Shown here in pieces: positions 33,674-40,723 of a DNA stretch of 59,967 nt. How positions within the stretch are numbered: position 1 is the first letter of the stretch; each line of letters starts with the position of its first letter. The DNA is taken from assembly GCA_019748195.1 (NCBI GenBank), contig JAIEPW010000114.1:1-59967 (forward strand), given 5' to 3'. The notes beneath the pieces were generated by a model. That model was not told the DNA's origin. It ran no database searches and worked only from the letters and a program-made list of their open reading frames with translations. The position numbers were made by a program, and so were the translations under genes. The DNA comes from Bryobacteraceae bacterium (GTDB lineage: Bacteria > Acidobacteriota > Terriglobia > Bryobacterales > Bryobacteraceae).

Positions 33674-34153
33674 TTACTGCTTCTCCAACACCAGCTTGAC
33701 TTCGAACTCCTGCCCCGCCGCGTTAATCGCGTTGGTGATGTTGATGGTCTTGCCGTCCGAGGACAGAACGTAGCGTTCGGTTTGTCCGATTTCCATTCCG
33801 TTCGCTTCGCGCTTGCTCGAAATCACCAGGACGTCGCCATCCCACTTGGCGGTGCCCTTCACCTCGGCGTTGCCCATCTTGACGGTTTGCTCACTGCCGT
33901 CCGTCTTCCAGGTAGTGGAGGTGGTGCGCTCGCCCTGAGGACCCTTCTGGGTGGTGGTCATCTTGATTTCGGCGTCGGTGTGTTCGATCTTGCGCGTCAG
34001 GCTCTCGGGCGCGCTCGGGATCGGGCCCCAATCGCTCTTCTCGACGTTCATCTTCCAGTCGCCGGAGAAGTTCGGTTTGGCGGCAACGGCCTGCGGCGCC
34101 GCGGCCAGAATTGCAACCGCGAATGCGGCCAGCAGGAAACTGCGTTTCGTCAT
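33674..34153 (-). CDS. Exported protein, paralogue B
   Basis: A 159-residue exported protein (signal SFLLAAFAVAILAAAPQAVA) similar to the next gene. Matching blocks include KPNFSGDWKMNVEKSDWGP, EIKMTTTQKGPQGERTT, VKGTAKWDGDVLVISSK, RYVLSSDGKTINITNAIN and FEVKLVLEKQ. The start chosen at 34153 has GAGGA 5 bases upstream; longer in-frame starts are unsupported. The tandem arrangement with a 12-base gap implies local duplication and shared expression. Function unknown; both look like periplasmic or outer-surface beta barrels of lipocalin size. Confidence 0.88.
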   Translation of the reverse strand: MTKRSFLLAAFAVAILAAAPQAVAAKPNFSGDWKMNVEKSDWGPIPSAPESLTRKIEHTDAEIKMTTTQKGPQGERTTSTTWKTDGSEQTVKMGNAEVKGTAKWDGDVLVISSKREANGMEIGQTERYVLSSDGKTINITNAINAAGQEFEVKLVLEKQ

Positions 34154-34248
34154 GGAGTTCCTCATCAGATTTGGTGGTACCGCCTGCGGCAAGTACTCAT
34201 CAAAGTATATCAGGCCGGACGGGGCGATTCGCCCCACGCGCCCTGCGC

Positions 34249-34254
34249 TACAGT
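34249..34254 (+). promoter_or_regulatory. -10-like element, aminotransferase gene
   Basis: TACAGT ends 6 bases before the ATG at 34261; no Shine-Dalgarno site is present. Confidence 0.4.
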
Positions 34255-34260
34255 GTCGGA

Positions 34261-35385
34261 ATGCGCCTGGAGCCCTTCGAACTCGAACGCGACCAATGCG
34301 TCCATGAACACTCGGTGGAATTCAATCTGTCCGAAAGCGGGGTCCATCCGCTGGAGCTCGCCGATCTTCTCGATCCAGCCTCCCTTGCCGGACTCCGCCT
34401 CTCCTACGGACAGGCGAACGGGAGCGTGGAATTGCGGGAGCGGATCGCCGGGCTGTACCCCGGCGCGACGCCCGACCACATCCTGGTGACGCACGGCACG
34501 GCCGAAGCCAACTTCCTGGCCGTCTGGAACCTGATCGAACCGGGCGACGAGATCGTCTACATGGTTCCCAATTACCTGCAAATCCAGGGAATCGCGCGAG
34601 CCTTCGGCGCCGTGGTGAGGCCCCTTCCCCTGCTCGCGGAAAACGGCTGGCAGCCGGACCTGGACGCACTGGACCGCGCCCTTTCGCCGCGCACCCGGCT
34701 GATCGCCGTCTGCAATCCGAACAATCCCACGGGAGCCGTAATGAGCGGGGAAGCGATGCGGCGGATCGCGGCCGCCGCCGCCCGCACGGGCGCCTGGCTG
34801 CTTTCCGATGAGATCTATCGAGGCGCGGAGCGCGATGGAGTAACGACCCCGAGCTTCCGTGAGCTCGGTTACGAACGGACTCTGATCACCGCCGGCCTCT
34901 CGAAGGCCTACGGCGCGCCCGGCCTGCGCGTCGGCTGGATCGCCGGGCCGCCGGACCGCATCACCGCGATCTGCGGCCATCACGATTACACCACCATCAT
35001 GATCAGCACGCTCAGCGATGTGCTCGCCGTCCGGGTGCTGGACAAACGCGAGCAGATCCTCGAGCGCACGCGGGCAATCCTCAAGGCGAACTGGCCAATC
35101 CTGCGTCGCTGGGCTGACGATCAGCCGTGGCTGCGGATGCCCGATAGCCGCGCCGGCGCCATCGGGTTCGGCCGGTTTCACGCGCCGGGCCTGGGCTCGC
35201 GTGAGTTGGGGGATCGCCTGCGAAGCGAGAAAGGCGTCCTGATCGTGCCCGGTTCTTTCTTCGGTGTGGAATCGCACATCCGTCTGAATTATGGCGCTCC
35301 GGCTTCATACCTGGAAGCCGGCCTCGCCAGAGTCAGCGAGTTCTTTCGCACCAGCCTCGTCCGTCCAAGCCGCGTACCCGGTTAA
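34261..35385 (+). CDS. Class I/II PLP aminotransferase
   Basis: PLP-dependent aminotransferase of 374 residues, fold type I. The motifs are SYGQANGSVELRERIA, ILVTHGTAEANFLAVW, VCNPNNPTGAVM with the cofactor-stacking residues, LLSDEIYRG with the PLP aspartate, and the Schiff-base lysine in AGLSKAYGAPGLRVG. The GTAEANF cofactor loop and the compact HDYTTIMI block resemble aminotransferases used in amino-acid or secondary-metabolite routes, such as capreomycidine synthase types, but specificity is not predictable. No biosynthetic neighbours are seen. The frame is open upstream; 34261 is the first ATG with supporting context. Confidence 0.9.
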   Translation: MRLEPFELERDQCVHEHSVEFNLSESGVHPLELADLLDPASLAGLRLSYGQANGSVELRERIAGLYPGATPDHILVTHGTAEANFLAVWNLIEPGDEIVYMVPNYLQIQGIARAFGAVVRPLPLLAENGWQPDLDALDRALSPRTRLIAVCNPNNPTGAVMSGEAMRRIAAAAARTGAWLLSDEIYRGAERDGVTTPSFRELGYERTLITAGLSKAYGAPGLRVGWIAGPPDRITAICGHHDYTTIMISTLSDVLAVRVLDKREQILERTRAILKANWPILRRWADDQPWLRMPDSRAGAIGFGRFHAPGLGSRELGDRLRSEKGVLIVPGSFFGVESHIRLNYGAPASYLEAGLARVSEFFRTSLVRPSRVPG

Positions 35386-35418
35386 GGGTATTCCCCGGCC
35401 CGTGGGCGCTTGCGAAAC

Positions 35419-35538
35419 TATAACTACTACACCGTGAATACTTTCCAGTCATTCACGCTGTCTCCAGAGTCTTTTGCCTTGCGCCTCGGGTCCCGGTCCG
35501 TCGCGATTCGGACGGATCGGGGCCGGGGCGCTTTTTCT
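35419..35538 (+). ncRNA. Candidate small RNA or leader ending in an intrinsic terminator
   Basis: TATAAC (35419-35424) could be a -10; the RNA would start near 35431 and contain a hairpin CGTGAAT/ATTCACG (35433-35439, 35451-35457) and then the terminator stem, about 105 bases in all. No -35 box was found. It could equally be the 3-prime end of the aminotransferase mRNA plus unrelated sequence, or an attenuator ahead of the kinase gene at 35578. Confidence 0.35.
35481..35538 (+). terminator. Intrinsic terminator with long stem
   Basis: The arm starting GCGCCTCGGG (35481) pairs with the arm ending CCGGGGCGC (35531) through a stem that includes GGTCCGTC/GACGGATC, closing on a short loop; TTTTTCTT follows directly. 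It sits about 95 bases after the aminotransferase stop and 40 bases before the kinase start. Confidence 0.8.
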
Positions 35539-35577
35539 TGCCGGCGATTGAACCTGGAAGAGTAAACTGAGGCTGGC

Positions 35578-36951
35578 ATGTCCCAAAACCCCGTAGAGCG
35601 GGCAGACGAAAGCCGCGCCGCCGCGCAGAGTTGGCCGGCGCTGGCGCTGGCCTTCGGAGCGCTTCTGGTGCTGATTGGCCTGGGTGGAGCGGCCCTCGAT
35701 CAGCAGGTTCGGGTTGTCAGCGACAACTCGAATACCATGGAAACCCTGCATCGCGAGCGGGAACGGGAACTGGCGCGCCTGGAGGTGGACATCTACGCCT
35801 CCGCGCTGTTTGCGCGCGACTTCCTGCTCTCCAGTCCCGGCACGCAGGATGTGGCTCTGCAGCAGTGGATGGCCGCGCGGGCCTCTCAGCAGCAGCGACT
35901 GACCCGCCTGGAGGAGTTGACCGACGGATCGGACCGGGAGCGGATCCGGGAGTTGCGGAGAACTCTCGACAGGGCATTCGACGTCGCCGGCAGCATATTG
36001 GATTGGAATCCGGCTGAGCGAGGGGTGAGAGGGCCTGATTTCATCCGCCAGGAACTCCTCCCCCGTAGGCAGAATCTGCTCCGCATGGCCGCGGAATTGG
36101 CGGATTTGGAGGCGGCCGATTACCGCAAGAACCGGGAAGCAGTGAAAAATCAACAAAAACAGCTCCGGAGACGGGTCAGGCAGTACCTGATCGGCACCCT
36201 GCTGTTCGGAATGCTGATTGCGGGGGCAAGTATAGCGCGCCTGCTGGCCCTGGAGCGTCGCACGGAACGTTACTTGAGACAGATCGAACAGTCCGGTCAG
36301 GAACTTCGCAGCCTTTCGCAGCGCCTGGTAGGCGCGCAGGAAGAGGAGCGCAAGTCTTTGTCCCGGGAGTTGCACGACGAAGTGGGCCAGATTCTCACCG
36401 CGCTACGATTCGAATTGTCCAATCTGGAACAGTCTCGAGGCGCCGACGGCGAATTCGAGACGCATCTCCGCGAGGCACGCCGCCTGAACGAACAGACCCT
36501 TCGCAGCGTCCGCGATATGGCCATGGGCCTGCGGCCTTCCATGCTGGACGACCTGGGGCTGGTTCCCGCGCTCCAATACCAGGCGCGCGAATTCACCCGG
36601 CGGACCAACATCCCGGTGGACCTCCAGGTAAGCGGTGACGTGGAAGGCCTGTCCGACCGGCATCGCACGGGTCTGTACCGTATCGCTCAGGAGGCGCTAA
36701 CCAACTGCGCCCGCCACGCCCGGGCGCGGCACGTCTGGATGGAGCTGGCGGGCGGGCCCGATCGCGTGCGCATGAGCATCCGCGACGACGGCGTGGGGCT
36801 GACCCCCGGTAAAGCCCGCACCGGCATCGGCCTGATCGGAATCGGCGAGCGGGTACATGAGTTAGGCGGCCTTCTCGACTTGAAGTCCGAGCCGGGCCGT
36901 GGGTTGGAAATCAGCATAGACATTCCGGTGCGGAGCGAGGTGAGGGTATGA
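35578..36951 (+). CDS. NarL-family sensor histidine kinase
   Basis: Membrane kinase of 457 residues. Membrane helices at about 20-40 and 203-225 flank a helical periplasmic domain (about 42-200) that looks like a four-helix-bundle sensor. Then a short coiled coil, the HisKA_3 dimerisation domain with phospho-acceptor H266 in SRELHDEVGQIL, and a HATPase domain with QEALTNCARHARA and a GIGLIGIGERV glycine box. It overlaps the response regulator by ATGA, so the two form a cognate pair. GAGG lies 5 bases before the start, and TAAACT 9 bases before. A terminator just upstream may attenuate transcription. Confidence 0.95.
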   Translation: MSQNPVERADESRAAAQSWPALALAFGALLVLIGLGGAALDQQVRVVSDNSNTMETLHRERERELARLEVDIYASALFARDFLLSSPGTQDVALQQWMAARASQQQRLTRLEELTDGSDRERIRELRRTLDRAFDVAGSILDWNPAERGVRGPDFIRQELLPRRQNLLRMAAELADLEAADYRKNREAVKNQQKQLRRRVRQYLIGTLLFGMLIAGASIARLLALERRTERYLRQIEQSGQELRSLSQRLVGAQEEERKSLSRELHDEVGQILTALRFELSNLEQSRGADGEFETHLREARRLNEQTLRSVRDMAMGLRPSMLDDLGLVPALQYQAREFTRRTNIPVDLQVSGDVEGLSDRHRTGLYRIAQEALTNCARHARARHVWMELAGGPDRVRMSIRDDGVGLTPGKARTGIGLIGIGERVHELGGLLDLKSEPGRGLEISIDIPVRSEVRV

Positions 36952-37598
36952 ATCCAGTAAAAATCCTGATAGCGGATGACCACGGCATCGTGCGGCGGGG
37001 CTTGCGATCGCTGCTCGAAAGGCAAAACGAGTTCGAGGTCGTGGGCGAAGCCAACGACGGCAAGGAGGCGGTGGACGAAACCGCCCGCCTGCAGCCCGAC
37101 ATCGTGGTAATGGACATCGCCATGCCCCACCTGAACGGAATCGACGCCGCCCAGCAGATCATGAAGAAACGGCCGGAGACTTCCGTGGTGCTGTTCAGCA
37201 TGTACGCCGACGAGAGCTACCTGATCCGCGCCCTGAACGCCGGCGTGAAAGGCTACCTGCTGAAGGATTCGGCGGACACCGACCTGGTGCCCGCGGTGCA
37301 AGCCGCGGTCCAGGGCAAGAGCTACTTCAGCCCGCAGATCTCCGAGGTCCTCTCCGAGGATTACACGCGAAACCTGCGCCAGCGGGGTCTAGAAGACAGC
37401 CACGAACTGTTGACTGACCGCGAGAAAGAAGTTCTGCAGCTTCTTGCCGAAGGCCGCTCGAACAAGGAAGTGGCGGCGCTGCTGAACCTCAGTCCGTACA
37501 CGGTGGAAACGCACCGCACGCGCATCATGCAGAAGCTGAATCTTCACTCGACGGCCGACATCGTCCTGTACGCGGTCCGCAAGAAGATCATCACCTAG
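36948..37598 (+). CDS. NarL/FixJ-family response regulator
   Basis: Cytosolic DNA-binding regulator of 216 residues and partner of the preceding kinase. The receiver domain has the acidic pair D10-D11, the phospho-acceptor D56 in DIVVMDIAMPHLNG, the switch Thr/Ser in SVVLFSMYADES and lysine in YLLKDSA. The C-terminal LuxR-type helix-turn-helix (about 148-210) reads LTDREKEVLQLLAEGRSNKEV and VETHRTRIMQKL. Its start lies inside the kinase stop (ATGA). Targets are unknown; the promoter of the same operon is the first place to look. Confidence 0.96.
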   Translation: MNPVKILIADDHGIVRRGLRSLLERQNEFEVVGEANDGKEAVDETARLQPDIVVMDIAMPHLNGIDAAQQIMKKRPETSVVLFSMYADESYLIRALNAGVKGYLLKDSADTDLVPAVQAAVQGKSYFSPQISEVLSEDYTRNLRQRGLEDSHELLTDREKEVLQLLAEGRSNKEVAALLNLSPYTVETHRTRIMQKLNLHSTADIVLYAVRKKIIT

Positions 37599-37614
37599 CA
37601 CGCATACGGCGCGC

Positions 37615-37620
37615 TATCCT
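37615..37620 (+). promoter_or_regulatory. -10-like element, leaderless MDR gene
   Basis: TATCCT ends 8 bases before the ATG at 37629; no Shine-Dalgarno site is present. Confidence 0.5.
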
Positions 37621-37628
37621 GGCATCTT

Positions 37629-38639
37629 ATGCGCGCCTACGAAATCCAAGCGTTTGGACTCGACGGACTGAAACCGGCCGGCCGGCCGGATCCGCAACCT
37701 GGACATGGGCAGGCGGTGGTCCGCGTGAAAGCCGTGTCGTTGAACTTCCGCGACTACCTGATGGTGAAGGGTCAGTACAACCCCAAGCAGAAGCTTCCGT
37801 TAATCCCGTGCTCCGATGGCGCCGGGGAAGTGCTCGCCGTGGGACCCGGCGTCACCCGCGTGAAAGCCGGGGACCGCGTGATGGGCAATTTTTCGCAGAC
37901 GTGGCTGGGCGGCGAACCGTCGCGCGCCAAGCTCGGCGGCACGCTGGGCGGGCCGCTCGACGGAATGCTGGCCGAGCAGGTGACCCTGAACGAAGAGGGC
38001 CTGACCCACGTTCCCGCCCATCTCTCTTTCACCGAAGCGGCATCGCTGCCCTGCGCGGCCGTGACCGCATGGCACGCCCTGGTGGTTCAGGGCGGGCTGA
38101 AAGCCGGCGACACCGTGCTCATCCAGGGTACCGGCGGCGTGTCGATTTTCGCGTTGCAGTTCGCCAGAATGTTCGGCGCGCGCGCCATCGTCACCTCCTC
38201 TTCCGATGAGAAGCTTGCCCGCGCGAAGGAACTGGGCGCGGACGCGTTGATCAACTACAAGACCACGCCGGATTGGGAGAAACCCGCGCGCGAGTTGACT
38301 GGCGGGGTGGGCGTGGACCACATCATCGAAGTAGGCGGCGCGGGCACGCTGGGCAAGTCACTGAAGTGTATTCGCATCGGTGGCGTCATTCACGTCATCG
38401 GCGTGCTTTCGGGCGTCGCGCCTTCGGACTTCAGCGTCATCCCGATCCTGATGCAGAACGTGCGCCTCCAGGGCGTGCTGGTGGGCAGCCGCGATGTTTT
38501 CGAGCAGATGAACAAGGCGATCGCCCTGCACCAGATGCGCCCGGTGGTGGATCGCGTGTTTCCTTTCGATCAGGCGCGGCAGGCTTTCGAGTTGATGGCC
38601 GCGGGGGGGCACTTCGGGAAGGTTGCGGTGGAGGTCTAG
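37629..38639 (+). CDS. Medium-chain dehydrogenase/reductase (NAD(P)-dependent)
   Basis: Oxidoreductase of 336 residues in the zinc-type alcohol dehydrogenase/quinone reductase superfamily. The N-terminal catalytic fold includes VVRVKAVSLNFRDYLMVKGQY and PCSDGAGEVLAVGPGVTRVK; the Rossmann part has VLIQGTGGVSIFALQFA as the nucleotide loop, then AIVTSSSDEKLARAKELGAD and HFGKVAVEV at the end. Catalytic and structural zinc cysteines are absent, so it is probably a zinc-free quinone or enone reductase. Substrate unknown. It is monocistronic, 30 bases after the response regulator. Confidence 0.93.
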   Translation: MRAYEIQAFGLDGLKPAGRPDPQPGHGQAVVRVKAVSLNFRDYLMVKGQYNPKQKLPLIPCSDGAGEVLAVGPGVTRVKAGDRVMGNFSQTWLGGEPSRAKLGGTLGGPLDGMLAEQVTLNEEGLTHVPAHLSFTEAASLPCAAVTAWHALVVQGGLKAGDTVLIQGTGGVSIFALQFARMFGARAIVTSSSDEKLARAKELGADALINYKTTPDWEKPARELTGGVGVDHIIEVGGAGTLGKSLKCIRIGGVIHVIGVLSGVAPSDFSVIPILMQNVRLQGVLVGSRDVFEQMNKAIALHQMRPVVDRVFPFDQARQAFELMAAGGHFGKVAVEV

Positions 38640-38667
38640 GAACGCTCCGACAGGATAGTTGCGCCGG

Positions 38668-38907
38668 CTAGGCGACACTCAGCATTTTGTCGGCGTAATC
38701 ACGACCGCTGGTCGGCGGGGGTAATGGCTTGCCGTCACGCTTATAAAGCTCGATCACGTCGTCGACAGCCAGGCACAAGCGCTCGAAAACAGCGACCTCG
38801 TCATCGCCATGGGCGCCCCCCAGCAGCAACCCAGGACAGCTACCGGCAAAGCAGCCGTCCTCATCGGACCATTCGACTATCTTTACGTAGCCCGCACTTT
38901 CTTTCAT
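38668..38907 (-). CDS. HicB-like / DUF1902-type small protein
   Basis: A 79-residue protein of the HicB antitoxin-like fold: YVKIVEWSDEDGCFAGSCPG, a beta-hairpin with the G-x-PGL signature, then a helix AVFERLCLAVDDVIELYKRDG and PLPPPTSGRDYADKM. GGAGG lies 7 bases before the ATG, supporting the start. The frame stays open upstream to an ATG at about 39032 (VESNRKKCRGKIREL), a possible longer form. No HicA toxin was seen on either side, so it is an orphan or the partner has diverged. It is convergent with the MDR gene. Confidence 0.75.
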   Translation of the reverse strand: MKESAGYVKIVEWSDEDGCFAGSCPGLLLGGAHGDDEVAVFERLCLAVDDVIELYKRDGKPLPPPTSGRDYADKMLSVA

Positions 38908-39053
38908 CGCTTCGCCTCCGCAATCGCGGCGCTGACTGCCCTCTCCTGGTACCTCTGTCTTCATCGCCGGCTTCAAGTCGGCAATCAGCTCCCGGATCTT
39001 CCCTCGGCATTTCTTCCGGTTACTTTCCACCATAGCGGCGCTTACGTCGCCTC

Positions 39054-39590
39054 CTAACGTACCCGCGCCTGGGACTGCTCGATATCCCGCGGCGGATTGA
39101 ACGCCCACTTCCCCCGGGCCAGTTCTGTAAACATCCGCGGATGCTGCGAATGCATCCGCCGGAGCTCCGCCTGATGCCGCCGCACATAGTGCGCGGCAGG
39201 GCTCTCTGGCGGTTCCCCCGCTGCCGCGGCGTACATCGCCGTCACCAGTTCCCCCGCGAATGGTCCCGCCACAGCCCGGGCCAGCAGTCCCGCCAGCACC
39301 CGATCCCCGCGAAAGCCGCGTTCCCCGAACCACGCCATATCGAAGCAAACGGTCCCGCCGTCCACGTGATGGAACTCCCCGGCCCGCACCAGCGATTCGC
39401 CGGGAACCAGCGTCAGCCCCTTGCGCGAGGCCTCCTGCACCGCCACCCGGCCCACCGGATTGGCATGCGCCCGATGCAGAATCAGGTTCAGCTCCGCCTG
39501 CTGCCGCTCCGCGTTGCGGTTAGCGATGGAAACCACGCGATTGGCGGTCTCGACAAGGCGGCGCGAAGCATCGATATTCAGCAGCGGCAT
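39054..39590 (-). CDS. Hypothetical protein
   Basis: A 178-residue protein that I do not recognise. It starts MPLLNIDASRRLVETANR, has a Gln/Glu/Arg-rich helix (NRNAERQQAELNLILHRAHA), then VQEASRKGLTLVPGESLVRAG, FHHVDGGTVCFDMAWFGERG and a C-terminal helix HYVRRHQAELRRMHSQHP. No signal peptide or membrane segment. It lies 45 bases downstream of the glycine oxidase and 146 bases upstream of the HicB-like gene, all on the minus strand. The start is the only ATG near the frame opening; a TTG at 39626 is less likely. Codon use is like that of its neighbours, so it is probably real. Confidence 0.6.
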   Translation of the reverse strand: MPLLNIDASRRLVETANRVVSIANRNAERQQAELNLILHRAHANPVGRVAVQEASRKGLTLVPGESLVRAGEFHHVDGGTVCFDMAWFGERGFRGDRVLAGLLARAVAGPFAGELVTAMYAAAAGEPPESPAAHYVRRHQAELRRMHSQHPRMFTELARGKWAFNPPRDIEQSQARVR

Positions 39591-39635
39591 TCTTTGTGGA
39601 TGCGTCAGCCCTCTCTCCGGCGGCAATATTCCGGC

Positions 39636-40703
39636 TTACACCACCTCTTGCGAAAGCAGCGATCCCGCCATCAGCTTCGCGGTGACCGGCGCCAGCAGAA
39701 TGCCGTTGCGATAATGTCCGTACGCCAGCCACACGTCGCTGCCCTCGATGCGCCGTACCTGCGGCTCCGCCGCGTCCACGCCTGGCCGAAGACCGGTCCA
39801 GGCCTTGGAGGGAGGATCGGAGAGCAGGCCGGGCAGGTATCGCGACGCCGTCTGGTGCAGCTTCTCCACGATCGTGGAATCCAGGCTTCGATCGAAGCCC
39901 CGGTGTTCGACGCTGGCCCCGGCAATGGTGAAGCCGTTGGAGCGCTGCAACAGATACCGGTGGCCGTGCCGCACGATCGGCGGCAGCGACCCGGCCTCGC
40001 GGTCATAGCCGATCAGGTGTCCTTTCACCGGGATCGCCTCCGGAACGCGGCGCACCAGTTGCGAAGTCCAGGCGCCGGCCGCCACCACAATCCAGCCGGC
40101 CTCCATCCATCCGCCGTTCCATTCCACCGCGCAGAGGTCTACATCCACGGCGGTTACCGGGGTGAATTCATGAACGGCGGCGTTCCGGCGGGAAAGCGCG
40201 GCGCGCAAAGCCTGCATCACGTCCACGGGATTCACCAACGCGTCGTCCGGATACCAGCGGGCCTCGTGAAACACGTCGGTGGATAATGGCGGCGCGAGTT
40301 CCCGCACCTCCTGCCGTGTGACCGGAGAGGACCGGATGCCGAGATCCTGCTGGATCGCGGCGCGGGAACGAAGCGCGTCCGCCTCCCCCGCATCGGCGGC
40401 GAGTTCCAGCGCCCCGCACTCGCGGTAGTCGATGCACAGGCCCGATTCGGCCTCGAGCTCGCTCACGAACGCCGGATACAGACGCCGGCTCTCCACGCCG
40501 CGAACCGACCATAAGGATCGTTCCTGAATCTCGCCTCCCGGAATCAGCATTCCGGCTCCGGCGCTGGAGGCTTCCCCGCCGAACGCGCCTGCCTCGAGGA
40601 TCACCACGCGCAGGCCGTGCTGCGCCAGCCGCCAGGCAATGGAGCCGCCGATGATTCCCCCGCCGACGACGATGACGTCGGGAAGGCGCGATGCGGTGTT
40701 CAC
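39636..40703 (-). CDS. thiO: FAD-dependent glycine oxidase-like protein
   Basis: FAD amine oxidase of 355 residues of the ThiO/DadA group. ThiO oxidises glycine to the imine used to build the thiazole of thiamin. The dinucleotide motif is IVVGGGIIGGSIAWRLAQHG (11-30), then AGAGMLIPGGE, ARWYPDDALVNPV, VVAAGAWTSQLV and the C-terminal GLRPGVD with AYGHYRNGILLAPVTA. These match glycine oxidases better than D-amino acid dehydrogenases. No thiS/thiG is next to it, so the thiamin link is by homology. GTG start, with TAAAGT 8 bases upstream. Confidence 0.87.
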   Translation of the reverse strand: MNTASRLPDVIVVGGGIIGGSIAWRLAQHGLRVVILEAGAFGGEASSAGAGMLIPGGEIQERSLWSVRGVESRRLYPAFVSELEAESGLCIDYRECGALELAADAGEADALRSRAAIQQDLGIRSSPVTRQEVRELAPPLSTDVFHEARWYPDDALVNPVDVMQALRAALSRRNAAVHEFTPVTAVDVDLCAVEWNGGWMEAGWIVVAAGAWTSQLVRRVPEAIPVKGHLIGYDREAGSLPPIVRHGHRYLLQRSNGFTIAGASVEHRGFDRSLDSTIVEKLHQTASRYLPGLLSDPPSKAWTGLRPGVDAAEPQVRRIEGSDVWLAYGHYRNGILLAPVTAKLMAGSLLSQEVV

Positions 40704-40711
40704 TGCCTTCT

Positions 40712-40717
40712 ACTTTA
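40712..40717 (-). promoter_or_regulatory. -10-like element, leaderless thiO
   Basis: TAAAGT ends 8 bases before the GTG at 40703. The intervening AGAAGG is too close (2 bases) to be a good ribosome site. Confidence 0.4.
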
Positions 40718-40723
40718 TCCGAC

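Noticed and set aside
34261-35385. Assignment of the aminotransferase as capreomycidine synthase or a specific pathway enzyme
   Set aside because: Only general fold type I motifs are visible and no biosynthetic neighbours are present.
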